Below, piece after piece: positions 17,684-26,129 of a stretch of DNA of 46,329 nt. The number at the start of each line of letters is the position of its first letter. Positions within the stretch are counted from its first letter, which is position 1. The stretch lies in contig NZ_BAZY01000017.1 of assembly GCF_001310975.1 (NCBI RefSeq), forward strand, positions 1 through 46,329. Direction: 5' to 3'. The notes under the pieces are model-generated. The model had not been told where the DNA came from and ran no database searches. It saw nothing but the letters and a program-made list of their open reading frames with translations. A program made the translations under genes and the position numbers. The DNA comes from Thermoanaerobacter thermocopriae JCM 7501. Its GTDB lineage: Bacteria > Bacillota > Thermoanaerobacteria > Thermoanaerobacterales > Thermoanaerobacteraceae.

Positions 17684-18556
17684 ACATCTGAGCTACTGGA
17701 AGAACATGAAAATATTAATGTGAGTTATTCTACAATATATAGGATCTTGACTAATGAGGGTATTAAAAGCCCTAAAAAACATCGTAAGCGTAAATTTCAT
17801 CATCGAAGAAAGAGAAAACCTCAAAAGGGAATGCTGGTTCAGATTGATGCTTCTCCACATGAATGGCTCATAGGTAATAAAGCATTTACTCTACATGGAG
17901 CTATAGATGACGCTACCGGTGAAATTCTTGTACTTTTTTGCTCCAAACGAATGTATGGAGGGATATTTGAGGTCATAAGACGAATCGTTAACAACCATGG
18001 TATCCCTATCAGTATATACTCTGACCGTCCCACTATCTTTGTCTTTCCTAATAGCGGTAAATTATCTATAGAAGAGCAATTAGAGGGAAAGACAGTTAAT
18101 CTTACGCAGTTTGAAAGAGCTATGGGAGAGCTTGGAATCAACGTTATTAAGGCTAATTCTCCACAAGCTAAAGGCCGCATTGAAAAGCTATGGGATACGC
18201 TTCAAAGCAGGCTTCCTATTGAGTTTAAGATTCATGAGATTGATACTATGGAAGCTGCTAGTGCATTTTTATCGCAATTTATTGTTGCTTACAATGAAAA
18301 GTTTGGTGTCGAACCTGAAAATCCTGAACCTGATTTTAGGCCACTTGATTCTAATATTAACCTTGATTATATCTTATGTGCAAAGGAGGAACGTACTATC
18401 ATTGAAGGGTCTGTTTTTTCTTACAAGGGTAAGTATTATCAACTTATCAAGAATGGTAAAAAGGCTCCAGCTATGCCCAAAGCTAAGCTTACTGTCTTAA
18501 GTAGTTCTAAAATAAATGATGGAAGTAAACTACTTAAATCAAAGGAAAAATCCTGA
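17684..18556 (+). pseudogene. ISNCY-type DDE transposase, N-terminally truncated
   Basis: An open frame of 290 residues without a proper start: in-frame sequence from 17684 (TSELLEEHENINVSYSTIYR) has no start codon with a ribosome site before GTG 17720. The integrase-type catalytic core is visible: Asp in VQIDASPHEWL, Asp in SIYSDRPTIF, Glu in GRIEKLWDTLQSRLP. The C-terminal beta-barrel part (EGSVFSYKGKYYQL) follows. Full-length relatives have an N-terminal helix-turn-helix of about 100 residues that is missing here. It is probably inactive. Confidence 0.7.
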
Positions 18557-18579
18557 AATATTGGTTCCTGATGGTATAC

Positions 18580-18890
18580 TGACATCAATGGGCATCATTT
18601 TTTTACTTTGACATCTTTACAAACTGGGTTTACTCTGAATACACATGGTCTTTATACATTCTATCTATTGCAATAGGTCTTTTTCAGCTTTACATCGTAA
18701 GCAGAGATTTTGTACTGATGGGCTTGGTGTGGTCATAACCACCGCTGTAATATTAAGCTATGTATCCATCTTATACAACCAATTCTCCATCGCATGGCTT
18801 AATCCAAACTCGATAATCTCAATAATGATAATCTTATTAGGCCTTGCTTTAGTCATAAGAAGTCGGAGAAATAACAGTAAAAAAGACTGA
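18580..18890 (+). pseudogene. C-terminal fragment of a membrane protein
   Basis: Restoring one G near 18727 joins two frames into a continuous segment with three membrane spans (WSLYILSIAIGLFQLYIV; FVLMGLVWVITTAVILSYV; IISIMIILLGLALVI), ending SRRNNSKKD at TGA 18888-18890. There is no start codon or ribosome site upstream and the reading can be followed back to about 18580. It is probably the end of a gene cut by the ISNCY sequence. I do not recognise the family. Confidence 0.4.
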
Positions 18891-18916
18891 AATAGATTCA
18901 GCCTTCTTCATCCAGA

Positions 18917-19973
18917 TCAAGATAATACTACTTTGTATATATTTTTATAGCTGTAAAAGTATATAACATTCTGGTTTGTAGCGTCAAAAATCAAATTTGG
19001 AAGAATACTATATTTACTCTTAATATTAGTTACTTTGATAAAAGAATCATTTTCAATGTAATATAAAGTAGTATCATACAGAGAATTGCTTTCATTTTGC
19101 CGTATTACTATAACATATACTTTTCCTGTACTGTTTGATAAGCAATTCCAACGTTGTAAATTAACTCCCCCATGTTTGGAATGCTAATTTTTTTATTTTC
19201 CCATTATTTAATTCATATATACATCCTTCATTAATGGATTCTCTAGTTGTGAAGTACACATTATCATTTTTAGAAGGAGCAAAAATAGCTGTCAAAGACT
19301 CTGAGGTAGTTATTTGTTTCCACGAAACACCTCCATCAATGCTCTCCCAAAGACCATTTGAAGCAGAAACTAAAAAATGCTTAGAATTATTAGGATCAAT
19401 CACAAGATGAGTAGACATAATAATCTCTTTTGTAGAATTTGCCTTGCTCCAATGAATCCCCGAATCATGGCTTTCTATTATTTCAATGCCATGTTCTTTA
19501 TCATTTTTAACTAAAAATATTTCGTTTCTATTGGAAGGACTAAATGTCATATCAGCTAGCATCATACTATCATCTGAATTATAATAAACTTGCCCCCAAC
19601 TTTTTCCGCCATCGTTGCTTTTGAAAACAATTTGCTCTGTTCCTTCTTTCCCTTCAGTAGACATAAAAAATATTTCTTTTGAATTATACGGTGAAACATA
19701 AAATTGTCCAAAATGACCTTCAAATAAAGCTATTTTATTGTATTTCTTAAAATCTTTACTAGAATACAAAGTCATATTTGTTAAATCCCTTGGTGTATCT
19801 TGCCCCTGCTGTGCTAAAACCTCTTTCCCTTGAAAAAAAATCGGACAGAAATATCCTAAATTCGGAACGGAATATTTGATTACTTTGACTTGATTTTTAT
19901 CAAAAATATGATACTGACATCCATATAAAAAAAATAAAAATAAAACCAATATCGTTAATTTTTTTATTCGCAT
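18917..19973 (-). CDS. BNR/sortilin-like beta-propeller lipoprotein (rejoined)
   Basis: An exported lipoprotein of about 352 residues. Start ATG 19973 follows AGGAGGT. The signal peptide ends in a lipobox (LFFLYGC, Cys near residue 19). BNR-type repeats show as SxDGGxxW blocks: FKSNDGGKSWGQV, IESHDSGIHWSKA and WESIDGGVSWKQI, plus TLYSSKDFKKYNKIA. Such propellers occur in glycosidases and sortilin-like surface proteins. The open frame stops at 19161, but one added A near 19185 and another near 19135 give SIPNMGELIYNVGIAYQNST and extend it to TGA 18917-18919. Its neighbour upstream is an exported SpoIID-like protein on the same strand. Ligand unknown. Confidence 0.68.
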
Positions 19974-20042
19974 TTACAATACCTCCTAAACTTTAAAATT
20001 GAGTAGGAAAACATTAATTATTCCTACTCAATTAAATAATTT

Positions 20043-21309
20043 CTAATAGTAAAAGAAATGTATTGGCTGAGTTGACGATCTGTCCCAATAATAATGACAC
20101 ATGTAAGTATAGCCTTTACCTTGTTTTGCCCAATATAACGTTCCATATTGCCACATCGTACCACTATATTGCCCGCCTGGTCCTTCATATCCTGCTACGT
20201 GATGCACTTCAAATAGAACATAAGACGATCCACTGAGTATATCGACACCAATCCCTCCAACATCATTAACTGCTTTATTAAAATTAGTTGTCGCTGAATT
20301 GTATTTATATACTTGGTCATTTGTATTATCTTGTACGTCAGCATAGTAAGGGCTAAAATTCCATTTTGGATGATACACATGGTACCAACCATACATTTTT
20401 ACAGCTATAGCTCCAGCTTGAACTGCTGTTTTCGCCGTATTGTACCAGTCGCCCCATTCATTTGGCAGTACATTATATACATACTCTCCAAAATCAACAG
20501 GGTAAGTTCCGGAACCATAATGATTTATATTTACTGAGTTTGTCATGTAAACCCTGATCTTGGAAGGTCTCGTATGTTCATCAGCTGCTGTACTATCTAT
20601 ACTTATTTCAGGTTCAATAGCTCTAGCATTTAATTTCTCATCTTTTAGCTGTTTTTCACTTGCAGCAATATTATCAATAACCGCACCTTTCATATTCATT
20701 ATTTGTCCTTTTTTATCAAGAGTACTTTCGATTTTAACAGCAATATTTTCAGCATCTGAATTAAATCCATTGCCGGTATCTTTTAAGTATTCTATGGATG
20801 GGACTGATAGCCTTACTATTTTCCAGCTTCCATCTTCTTTTGTAACAACAATAACACGATGGTTTGTTCCATTATATAGCCATTTATCTTCTTTATCCAC
20901 TTTAAAGTTAATTTCGGCATAAAAGATACGTGTATCATCTAAATTTAAGTTTTCTCCAGGTGATATGCCTGCAGCTACTACACCTACTTCTTTTGGAAGC
21001 TCTTTAATTTGAATCAACTTAGCTTCCTTCTCTTTAAAGAATGATTCTGATTTATTATTTGAAAGAAATTGTGTCATGGCTGTGCGATTAGAATTGGTAA
21101 AATAGTTCATATACTCATAAGGATCCTGATCATTAATTGCTTGAATCATCTTTAATTACTGCAATGGGGTCATCAAAATTTGTTGTATTACTCAAACTAA
21201 CCGATTCTTTTGTGCTTGCTTTCGCTATTGAAGTAAATCCTGTAATCACTATTCCTATTAAAAACGTTGTTATAAGCAGTACTGCTGTTAATCTTATTTG
21301 ATGTTTCAT
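20043..21309 (-). CDS. Exported SpoIID/amidase-enhancer-like protein (rejoined)
   Basis: About 421 residues. ATG 21309 follows AGGAGGGAG and starts a signal peptide (MKHQIRLTAVLLITTFLIGI ... SIAKA). An N-terminal region resembles a DUF-type stress/cystatin-like fold (DQDPYEYMNYFTNSN ... WKIVRLSVPS). The C-terminal half fits the SpoIID domain: SKIRVYMTNS, VDFGEYVYNVLPNEWGDWY, AVQAGAIAVKMYGWYH and a late HHVAGYEGPGG. SpoIID proteins cut denuded glycan strands during engulfment; whether this one does is unknown. The frames join near 21150 by removing one base or adding two, unlike most breaks here. The stretch downstream of it, to the lipoprotein gene, is 70 bp. Confidence 0.62.
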
Positions 21310-21420
21310 AAAAGATCTCCCTCCTAATATTTTTTGGGGATATTACATAATCTTTTTCCTTACCTCCATTTTCTGTTTTTCCCTTCTACTTAATTTTATG
21401 TCAAATTTTTTACCATGTCA

Positions 21421-21478
21421 AGATTTGGTAGGTAAAATTTTTATAACTGACCTCACCGTTAAAAATCTAGGAGCTTAA
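21421..21478 (+). repeat. 58-bp direct repeat, right copy
   Basis: Matches 16946-17004 except for one missing A. No open frame crosses this copy. Confidence 0.9.
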
Positions 21479-22028
21479 TTTACTGCAAAAATGTCAATGA
21501 TATTAGGAGCTAAAGAAAGTCAAAAAACTATAAGTGGTGAGCTAGTATTTAGAGCTCAAAGCGATATAAATATTACAGAATAATTGGATATATGAGTGTA
21601 TCTTCTTCTCCGGAGGGGATAGGGAAATGCAGGGGTGCAACCTGAGCACTTCGGAGAGGGTTGGTGCCATAAAACAACTTTCTCCTGGTTCAATCCGGGG
21701 GAGAAGGTACATTCAAAATGGCATTTACCCAAGAGCGTAAAACCCAAAAATGAATATGCTTAAAACTATATGACTATGATTTTAGAATAATATGTTCTTA
21801 TGATCGTATAATGTGAATTTTTAAGTAAAATCTCTTGTTTAGTGATTGTTTAATCTTTATACTTTTTTATGATAAGTCAGCTTATTTAATCTCAATTTTC
21901 CAGGATGTGATATCTTGCTGTTTAACACTACAAATGAAAAGATAAATAATATTACAGTTTTGAATATAGGGAAAGTAACGCCAATATACAGGATTTTAAG
22001 AGCAATAAAATACGCGCAAGTCATATAA
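21479..22028 (+). pseudogene. Decayed transposase C-terminal region
   Basis: No intact gene. Short readable pieces are SMILGAKESQKTISGELVFR (near 21500-21560) and [17 protein letters not shown] ending at TAA 22026-22028, about 50 bp from the right inverted repeat. The position suggests the end of the element's own transposase. The stretch between them (near 21590-21900) is unrecognised. Confidence 0.4.
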
Positions 22029-22165
22029 AGAACATGATAAGACGAAGCCCTGAATTATGTAAGTTACAGGGGTTGTCTTAAAAAAATCCTACAGTATCTT
22101 GACACTATCCACTTTATTTTGTTTATTGAAAAAAGGAAAGGAATATGATAAAATGAATAATATGT

Positions 22166-22240
22166 CGGGGTATGGCGCAGTGGTAGCGCGCGCGGTTCGG
22201 GACCGTGAGGTCGCAGGTTCAAATCCTGTTGCCCCGACCA
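22166..22240 (+). tRNA. tRNA-Pro (anticodon CGG)
   Basis: 75 bases fold as a normal cloverleaf: acceptor CGGGGTA / TGCCCCG, D-arm GCGC-AGTGGTA-GCGC, anticodon stem CGCGG / CCGTG with loop TTCGGGA, variable AGGTC, T-arm GCAGG-TTCAAAT-CCTGT, discriminator A and encoded CCA. The anticodon CGG reads CCG. It lies 55 bp outside the right end of the mobile element. Confidence 0.96.
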
Positions 22241-22348
22241 TTTTTGTTTATGCAGGTTTTAAACTTTATCCAAAAGCTAAAAACGTGTGGTCCTGTTTAA
22301 GTCCTCCTGCATATTATGGAATTATGCTAATATGTGGGGGGATGTGTT

Positions 22349-23266
22349 TTGCACATTTACATCGCCGATATGGGGGAAGATATTATTGAGCGAGTTAATT
22401 TGGAGACAAATCACAGAGATTTCGCCAAAATCAACTCATATAACAATAAACATCTGCCATTAAATATCTATTCTAAATATTTGTGTGGTCCGCATCGATT
22501 GATTTTAGATAAACACAGGCAAAAACTGTATTCTTTAAATGCTTATGATAATTCAATTAGCATAATAAACTTAGAAAATTTTACTCTAGAAATTTCCTTG
22601 TATGTAGGGAATTATCCTAATAATGGTATTATATATAAAGATTGTATATTAGTGGTTAATGGAGATTCAGATGCGATAAGTATTTTTGATATTGAAGAGA
22701 AAAAAGTAATAGGGCAAGTTAAAGTAGGGAGCTTTCCACAAGACATAATTTACAATGAAAAGTATAATTTGATTTTTGTTAGCAATATGAACTCAGATGA
22801 AATTTTATTAATTGACCCTTATAGTTATAAAATTGTAGAGTTTATTGGAGCAGGAGCAAGACCTATAGGAATGACTTTTTCTGAGGATTGGGACTATTTA
22901 TATGTGGTAGAAAGTTATTTTGAAACAGGAATAAATGGGAAAATTTCTATTATAGACTTGCAAAATTTTAAAGTAATTGATGAAATAGGAGTAGGAAAGG
23001 TTCCTACTATGGTGCGGAAAAAGGAAAACTTTTTATATGTACTTAATTCTTATTCTAATACCCTGTGCAAAATAGATTTATTTACAAAACACAAAAAAGA
23101 AGTTGTTTGTGGAAATGCACCTGCTTATTTGACTGTTTTAGATAAGTTCGCGTATGTTTCTTCTGTGGAAGAAAACAAGGTGAATATAATTGACATTGAG
23201 GAAATGAGAATAGTAAATTTTATTAAAACGAGAAAAGAGCCCCAAGGGCTTGTTATTGACCCGTGA
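22349..23266 (+). CDS. YVTN-family beta-propeller protein
   Basis: About 305 residues from TTG 22349, chosen because GGGGGGATG lies 7-8 bases upstream, while GTG 22334 has no ribosome site. There is no signal peptide. At least five propeller blades of about 42 residues are visible, each with the pattern DxxxxxIxIIDLxxxKVIxxIxVGxxPxxI: NSISIINLENFTLEISLYVG, DAISIFDIEEKKVIGQVKVG, EILLIDPYSYKIVEFIGAGA, KISIIDLQNFKVIDEIGVG and KVNIIDIEEMRIVNFIKTR. Such cytoplasmic propellers usually bind proteins or small ligands; the role is unknown. It converges with the DUF4364 gene. Confidence 0.8.
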   Translation: MHIYIADMGEDIIERVNLETNHRDFAKINSYNNKHLPLNIYSKYLCGPHRLILDKHRQKLYSLNAYDNSISIINLENFTLEISLYVGNYPNNGIIYKDCILVVNGDSDAISIFDIEEKKVIGQVKVGSFPQDIIYNEKYNLIFVSNMNSDEILLIDPYSYKIVEFIGAGARPIGMTFSEDWDYLYVVESYFETGINGKISIIDLQNFKVIDEIGVGKVPTMVRKKENFLYVLNSYSNTLCKIDLFTKHKKEVVCGNAPAYLTVLDKFAYVSSVEENKVNIIDIEEMRIVNFIKTRKEPQGLVIDP

Positions 23267-23767
23267 GGCTTTGATTATATAGGCGTACACTTCTTGAGAT
23301 TTTTGCTTCCAATTATCGCAAATGAGTTTTGCTTGTTCGCTGTTTACTACGTTTATGTTCAGTTCAATCAAAACTATATCATTTTCTACTACTTTGCAAT
23401 TGGCTATATATTGATTTTCGTCTTTTTTGTAATAAGTAGCTATATATTGGGATTCTTGTTTTATTCTTTCTTTGTTTAAAAGGATGTACTCATCTATTTT
23501 TTGACGTGTTTCAAAGGGAATTCTTGTGAAAAATAGTTTTAAAATGTTTATACCTTCTTCTGTGATAAAATATTTTTCTTCTTCTAACGTTATAAAGCCA
23601 GTTTCTATTAATTCGTCAAGGTACTGTCTTAAATAGAAATAGTTCATAAGTTTGTTATCTAAGATAATTTTGCTTATTTGCTCGTCTGTAATAGGCATAT
23701 TTATTCTGTTTAAGATGTATAATATAATTAATTTATTTTCTGCTAATTCTTGTATTTCGTAAGCCAA
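23253..23767 (-). CDS. DUF4364-family winged-helix protein (probably rejoined)
   Basis: About 171 residues. TTG 23767 is preferred, with GAGGTGG just upstream. The N-terminal half is a winged helix-turn-helix (NKLIILYILNRINMPITDEQ, YLRQYLDELIETGFI, KYFITEEGINIL), and the C-terminal half has the alternating strands of the family. As given, the frame runs on to 23138 and would overlap the facing propeller gene by 128 bp. Adding one A near 23265 ends it as YIIKSLTGQ with TAA at 23255-23253, the normal DUF4364 length and no overlap. Function is unknown; a transcription regulator is plausible. Confidence 0.65.
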
Positions 23768-23834
23768 GTTACCACCTCGCAATAATACTATATGTGGTAT
23801 GTTTAAATTAATTCTATCACAAAATATGCAATAA

Positions 23835-23866
23835 AAGAGAGTATGGGAAAATACTCTCTTTTTTTA
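23835..23866. terminator. Bidirectional terminator
   Basis: AAGAGAGTAT / ATACTCTCTT, a perfect 10-bp stem with GGGAAA loop and a run of T on the plus strand. It lies just beyond the SASP gene stop on the minus strand. Confidence 0.85.
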
Positions 23867-23870
23867 TCAC

Positions 23871-24168
23871 TTATTTTTGCATGTATTCTGATTCACTTCC
23901 TGCAGCACCTTGAGGACCGCCTTGTGCAGGAGTAGAACCATATATACTGATACCTCTTGATAGGCAGATTCAGCAAAATGAACCATTCGCCTTAACATTT
24001 GTCCTCCTACTTTACCGCAATCTCGGCTAGATATATATCCCCAATAATCTTCAGAACCTTGCTTAACTGGAAGACCAAGTCTGATGCGATTTCGTATTTC
24101 ATATTATCAAGGGCTTTGTGAGCCTCTGGTACCATTTTTGGCCGATCATTCCAACTACCTCTTGCCAT
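23871..24168 (-). CDS. Alpha/beta-type small acid-soluble spore protein (rejoined)
   Basis: A DNA-binding protein that coats the spore chromosome. ATG 24168 follows GGAGGG. The opening MARGSWNDRPKMVPEAHKAL runs into NMKYEIASDL; as given the frame then fails. Two added bases (a G near 24082 and an A near 23955) give GLPVKQGSEDYWGYISSRDC, then GKVGGQMLRRMVHFAE and a tail ending SESEYMQK at TAA 23873-23871. The SASP signatures EIASDLG and DYWGYISSRDCGKVGGQM are both present. Total 99 residues. It shows that the organism sporulates. Both breaks look like base-call errors. Confidence 0.82.
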
Positions 24169-24305
24169 TTAAATCCCTCCTTACTCTTTCTCATACTTAA
24201 TTTGTGTAGGTGGATAAAAAATATACTTTGAAAAATTTTAAAAAATATAATTTTGTTGTGCTAAAATATTTATGTGTATAAATTTTACTAAAAGGGTTGA
24301 TATAG

Positions 24306-24995
24306 ATGGAGAAACAAAAAATTTTAGAGCAAAAAATAAAGGAATGGGGAGCATCTTTAGTAGGTTTTTCAAATCTTACAGATATTCTTCCTGATAATCT
24401 TTCAGATATTCCTTATGGCATTACAGTTGTAATAAAATTAGCGGATAGAATAGTGGATGAAATTGAGAATAAGCCTACTCACACTTATTATCACCATTAC
24501 CGTTCTGTAAATACCCTAATTGACCAGATAACCTTAAGGACAGTTCTTCTTCTTGAAGAATGGGGCTATAAAGCATTAGCTGTTCCTGCTTCTCAATCGA
24601 TTGCTGATTTGGGGGAATACAGGGGACTTTTTCCACATAAAACTGCTGCTACAAGAGCAGGGCTTGGTTGGATAGGAAAGAATGGTCTTCTTGTGACTGA
24701 AAAGTATGGACCAAGAGTGAGATTAGGAACAGTTCTAACAAATATGTTTTTTGAAACAGGAACCCCCATTACTGAAAGTAAATGTGGCAGCTGCAAATTA
24801 TGTGTAGAAGCCTGTCCTGCTATGGCACTTTATGGTACTCTATGGAAAGAGGGAATGCCGAGAGAAGAAATAGTTGACGCAAGAGCTTGCAGTGAATACA
24901 TGAATAAAAATTTTAAACACATTGGAAGAGGCTATGTATGTGGTATTTGTATAGAAGTGTGTCCTTATGGAAGGAAAAAATCTATTGACAGGTGA
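24306..24995 (+). CDS. QueG-like 4Fe-4S protein, short form
   Basis: A 229-residue protein related to epoxyqueuosine reductase. Two ferredoxin-type cysteine clusters lie in the C-terminal half: CGSCKLCVEACP (near 159-170) and CGICIEVCPYG (near 212-222). The central part has LGEYRGLFPHKTAATRAGLG and WIGKNGLLVTEKYGPRVRLG, which match the conserved QueG core. Full QueG enzymes are about 300-390 residues and bind cobalamin; this form lacks the C-terminal HEAT-like part. It may be a different reductase of the same family. It is followed directly by the kojibiose-module regulator, whose promoter overlaps its stop codon. Confidence 0.75.
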   Translation: MEKQKILEQKIKEWGASLVGFSNLTDILPDNLSDIPYGITVVIKLADRIVDEIENKPTHTYYHHYRSVNTLIDQITLRTVLLLEEWGYKALAVPASQSIADLGEYRGLFPHKTAATRAGLGWIGKNGLLVTEKYGPRVRLGTVLTNMFFETGTPITESKCGSCKLCVEACPAMALYGTLWKEGMPREEIVDARACSEYMNKNFKHIGRGYVCGICIEVCPYGRKKSIDR

Positions 24996-25039
24996 AAAGG
25001 TTTTGATAAAATGAAATCAAAACAACCAAAACGTTTTGG
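24985..25039 (+). promoter_or_regulatory. Promoter and LacI operator of the kojibiose module regulator
   Basis: TTGACA (24985-24990) and TAAAAT (25007-25012), 16 bp apart, followed by the perfect 14-bp palindrome CCAAAACGTTTTGG (25026-25039). The site suggests autorepression. Confidence 0.78.
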
Positions 25040-25055
25040 AAAAGGTGGATATTAA

Positions 25056-26066
25056 ATGGCAGTTACAATAAGAGATATAGCAAAATATGCGGGTGTATCT
25101 GTTACGACGGTTTCAAGAGCTTTAAACGGATATCCGGATGTAAGTGAGGAAACCCGCGAGAGAATTAAAAAAATAGCGGAAAAACTTAATTATACTCCAA
25201 ACTCTATTGCAAGAGGACTTGTCACAAATAAGACTCATACGGTTGGATTGGTTGTTTCTGAGTTAATAAAGCCGGGGGCGTATCATCCTTTCTTTCTCGA
25301 AGTGCTTGCAGGAATAAAAGCAGGATTAAGAAAAGATAAATATGACCTTATACTTTTTACTGTAGACCCAGAAAGCCAAGACACAACTTCCTATGAGAAA
25401 CTTTGCAATGACAGAAAAGTGGAAGGTGCTATTGTAGAAGGCTTAAAATTAAGCGATCCTTACATTGAAGAGATAAAGAAAACACAAATTCCCACTGTGC
25501 TGATTGATATACCGATACTTACTGATAAAGTGGGATATGTAAGTTCGGATAATGTTCAGGCAGCTTTTGAGGCTACAAGTTATCTTATAAAGTTGGGACA
25601 TAGAAATATTGGATTTATAAATGGGCATAAAGATGCGGCTGTAAGTTTTGAAAGGTTTGAAGGTTATAAAAAAGCTCTTGAAAAAAATAATATACCTTAT
25701 AAAGAGGAATATGTAGTTTTTGATGATTTTACTCAAGAAGGTGGATATAACTCTTTTAAAACGCTTATATTTGAAAATCCAGAAATAACCGCTGTCTTCC
25801 ATGCTTCTGATTTGATGGCAATAGGTTCTTTCAAGGCAGCAAAAGACTTAGGCATGAAAGTTCCCGATGACATCTCTATTGTAGGTTTTGATGATATTGA
25901 ACTTGCATCCCTTATCACTCCTGGGCTGACTACTATACGACAGGATACTTTCAAGATGGGTTATAATGCAGCAAAACATCTTTTATCTATTATAAAAGGT
26001 GAAAAACCTCAACATATATTAATTCCTCATAAACTTGTAATCAGAGATTCGGCTAGAAAAATATAA
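25056..26066 (+). CDS. LacI-family repressor of the kojibiose module
   Basis: A 336-residue regulator. The N-terminal LacI helix-turn-helix is VTIRDIAKYAGVSVTTVSRA, with hinge helix TPNSIARGL at about 50-58. The rest is a periplasmic-binding-protein-like sugar domain (HTVGLVVSELI ... GAIVEG ... VSSDNVQAA ... IVGFDDIELASLITPGLTTI). Length is typical. A perfect palindrome sits in its own promoter and a very similar 20-bp palindrome sits in front of kojP. It most likely represses kojP and transport genes until a glucoside or its phosphate binds. The inducer is not evident. Confidence 0.9.
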   Translation: MAVTIRDIAKYAGVSVTTVSRALNGYPDVSEETRERIKKIAEKLNYTPNSIARGLVTNKTHTVGLVVSELIKPGAYHPFFLEVLAGIKAGLRKDKYDLILFTVDPESQDTTSYEKLCNDRKVEGAIVEGLKLSDPYIEEIKKTQIPTVLIDIPILTDKVGYVSSDNVQAAFEATSYLIKLGHRNIGFINGHKDAAVSFERFEGYKKALEKNNIPYKEEYVVFDDFTQEGGYNSFKTLIFENPEITAVFHASDLMAIGSFKAAKDLGMKVPDDISIVGFDDIELASLITPGLTTIRQDTFKMGYNAAKHLLSIIKGEKPQHILIPHKLVIRDSARKI

Positions 26067-26080
26067 TTTTTTTTAAAAGT

Positions 26081-26100
26081 TATCCAAAACGTTTCGGATA
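26081..26100 (+). promoter_or_regulatory. LacI operator in front of kojP
   Basis: TATCCAAAACGTTTCGGATA is a 20-bp palindrome with one mismatched pair. Its core is the same as the operator at 25026-25039. Confidence 0.75.
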
Positions 26101-26129
26101 AAATTTTTAGTAAGGATGGAGGTCTATTA

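Larger units (their letters stand above)
16758..22110. mobile_element. Decayed insertion sequence with cargo, bounded by inverted repeats and target duplication
   Basis: The left end (reverse complement of 16759-16788) and the right end (22079-22108) match at about 24 of 30 positions around TCCTAC ... ACACTAT. The 8 bp ACTTTATT lies outside both ends (16750-16757 and 22111-22118), as expected of a target-site duplication. Size of the duplication and ends fits IS256/ISLre2-like elements; the exact family is not resolved. Inside are a transposase N-terminus (16866-16976), decayed sequence resembling its C-terminus (to 22028), and cargo of other IS remnants and two genes for exported proteins. 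Confidence 0.65.

Noticed and set aside
21556..21747. A 63-codon minus-strand frame in the decayed IS region
   Set aside because: The region is degenerate transposon sequence; the frame has no ribosome site or recognisable domain.
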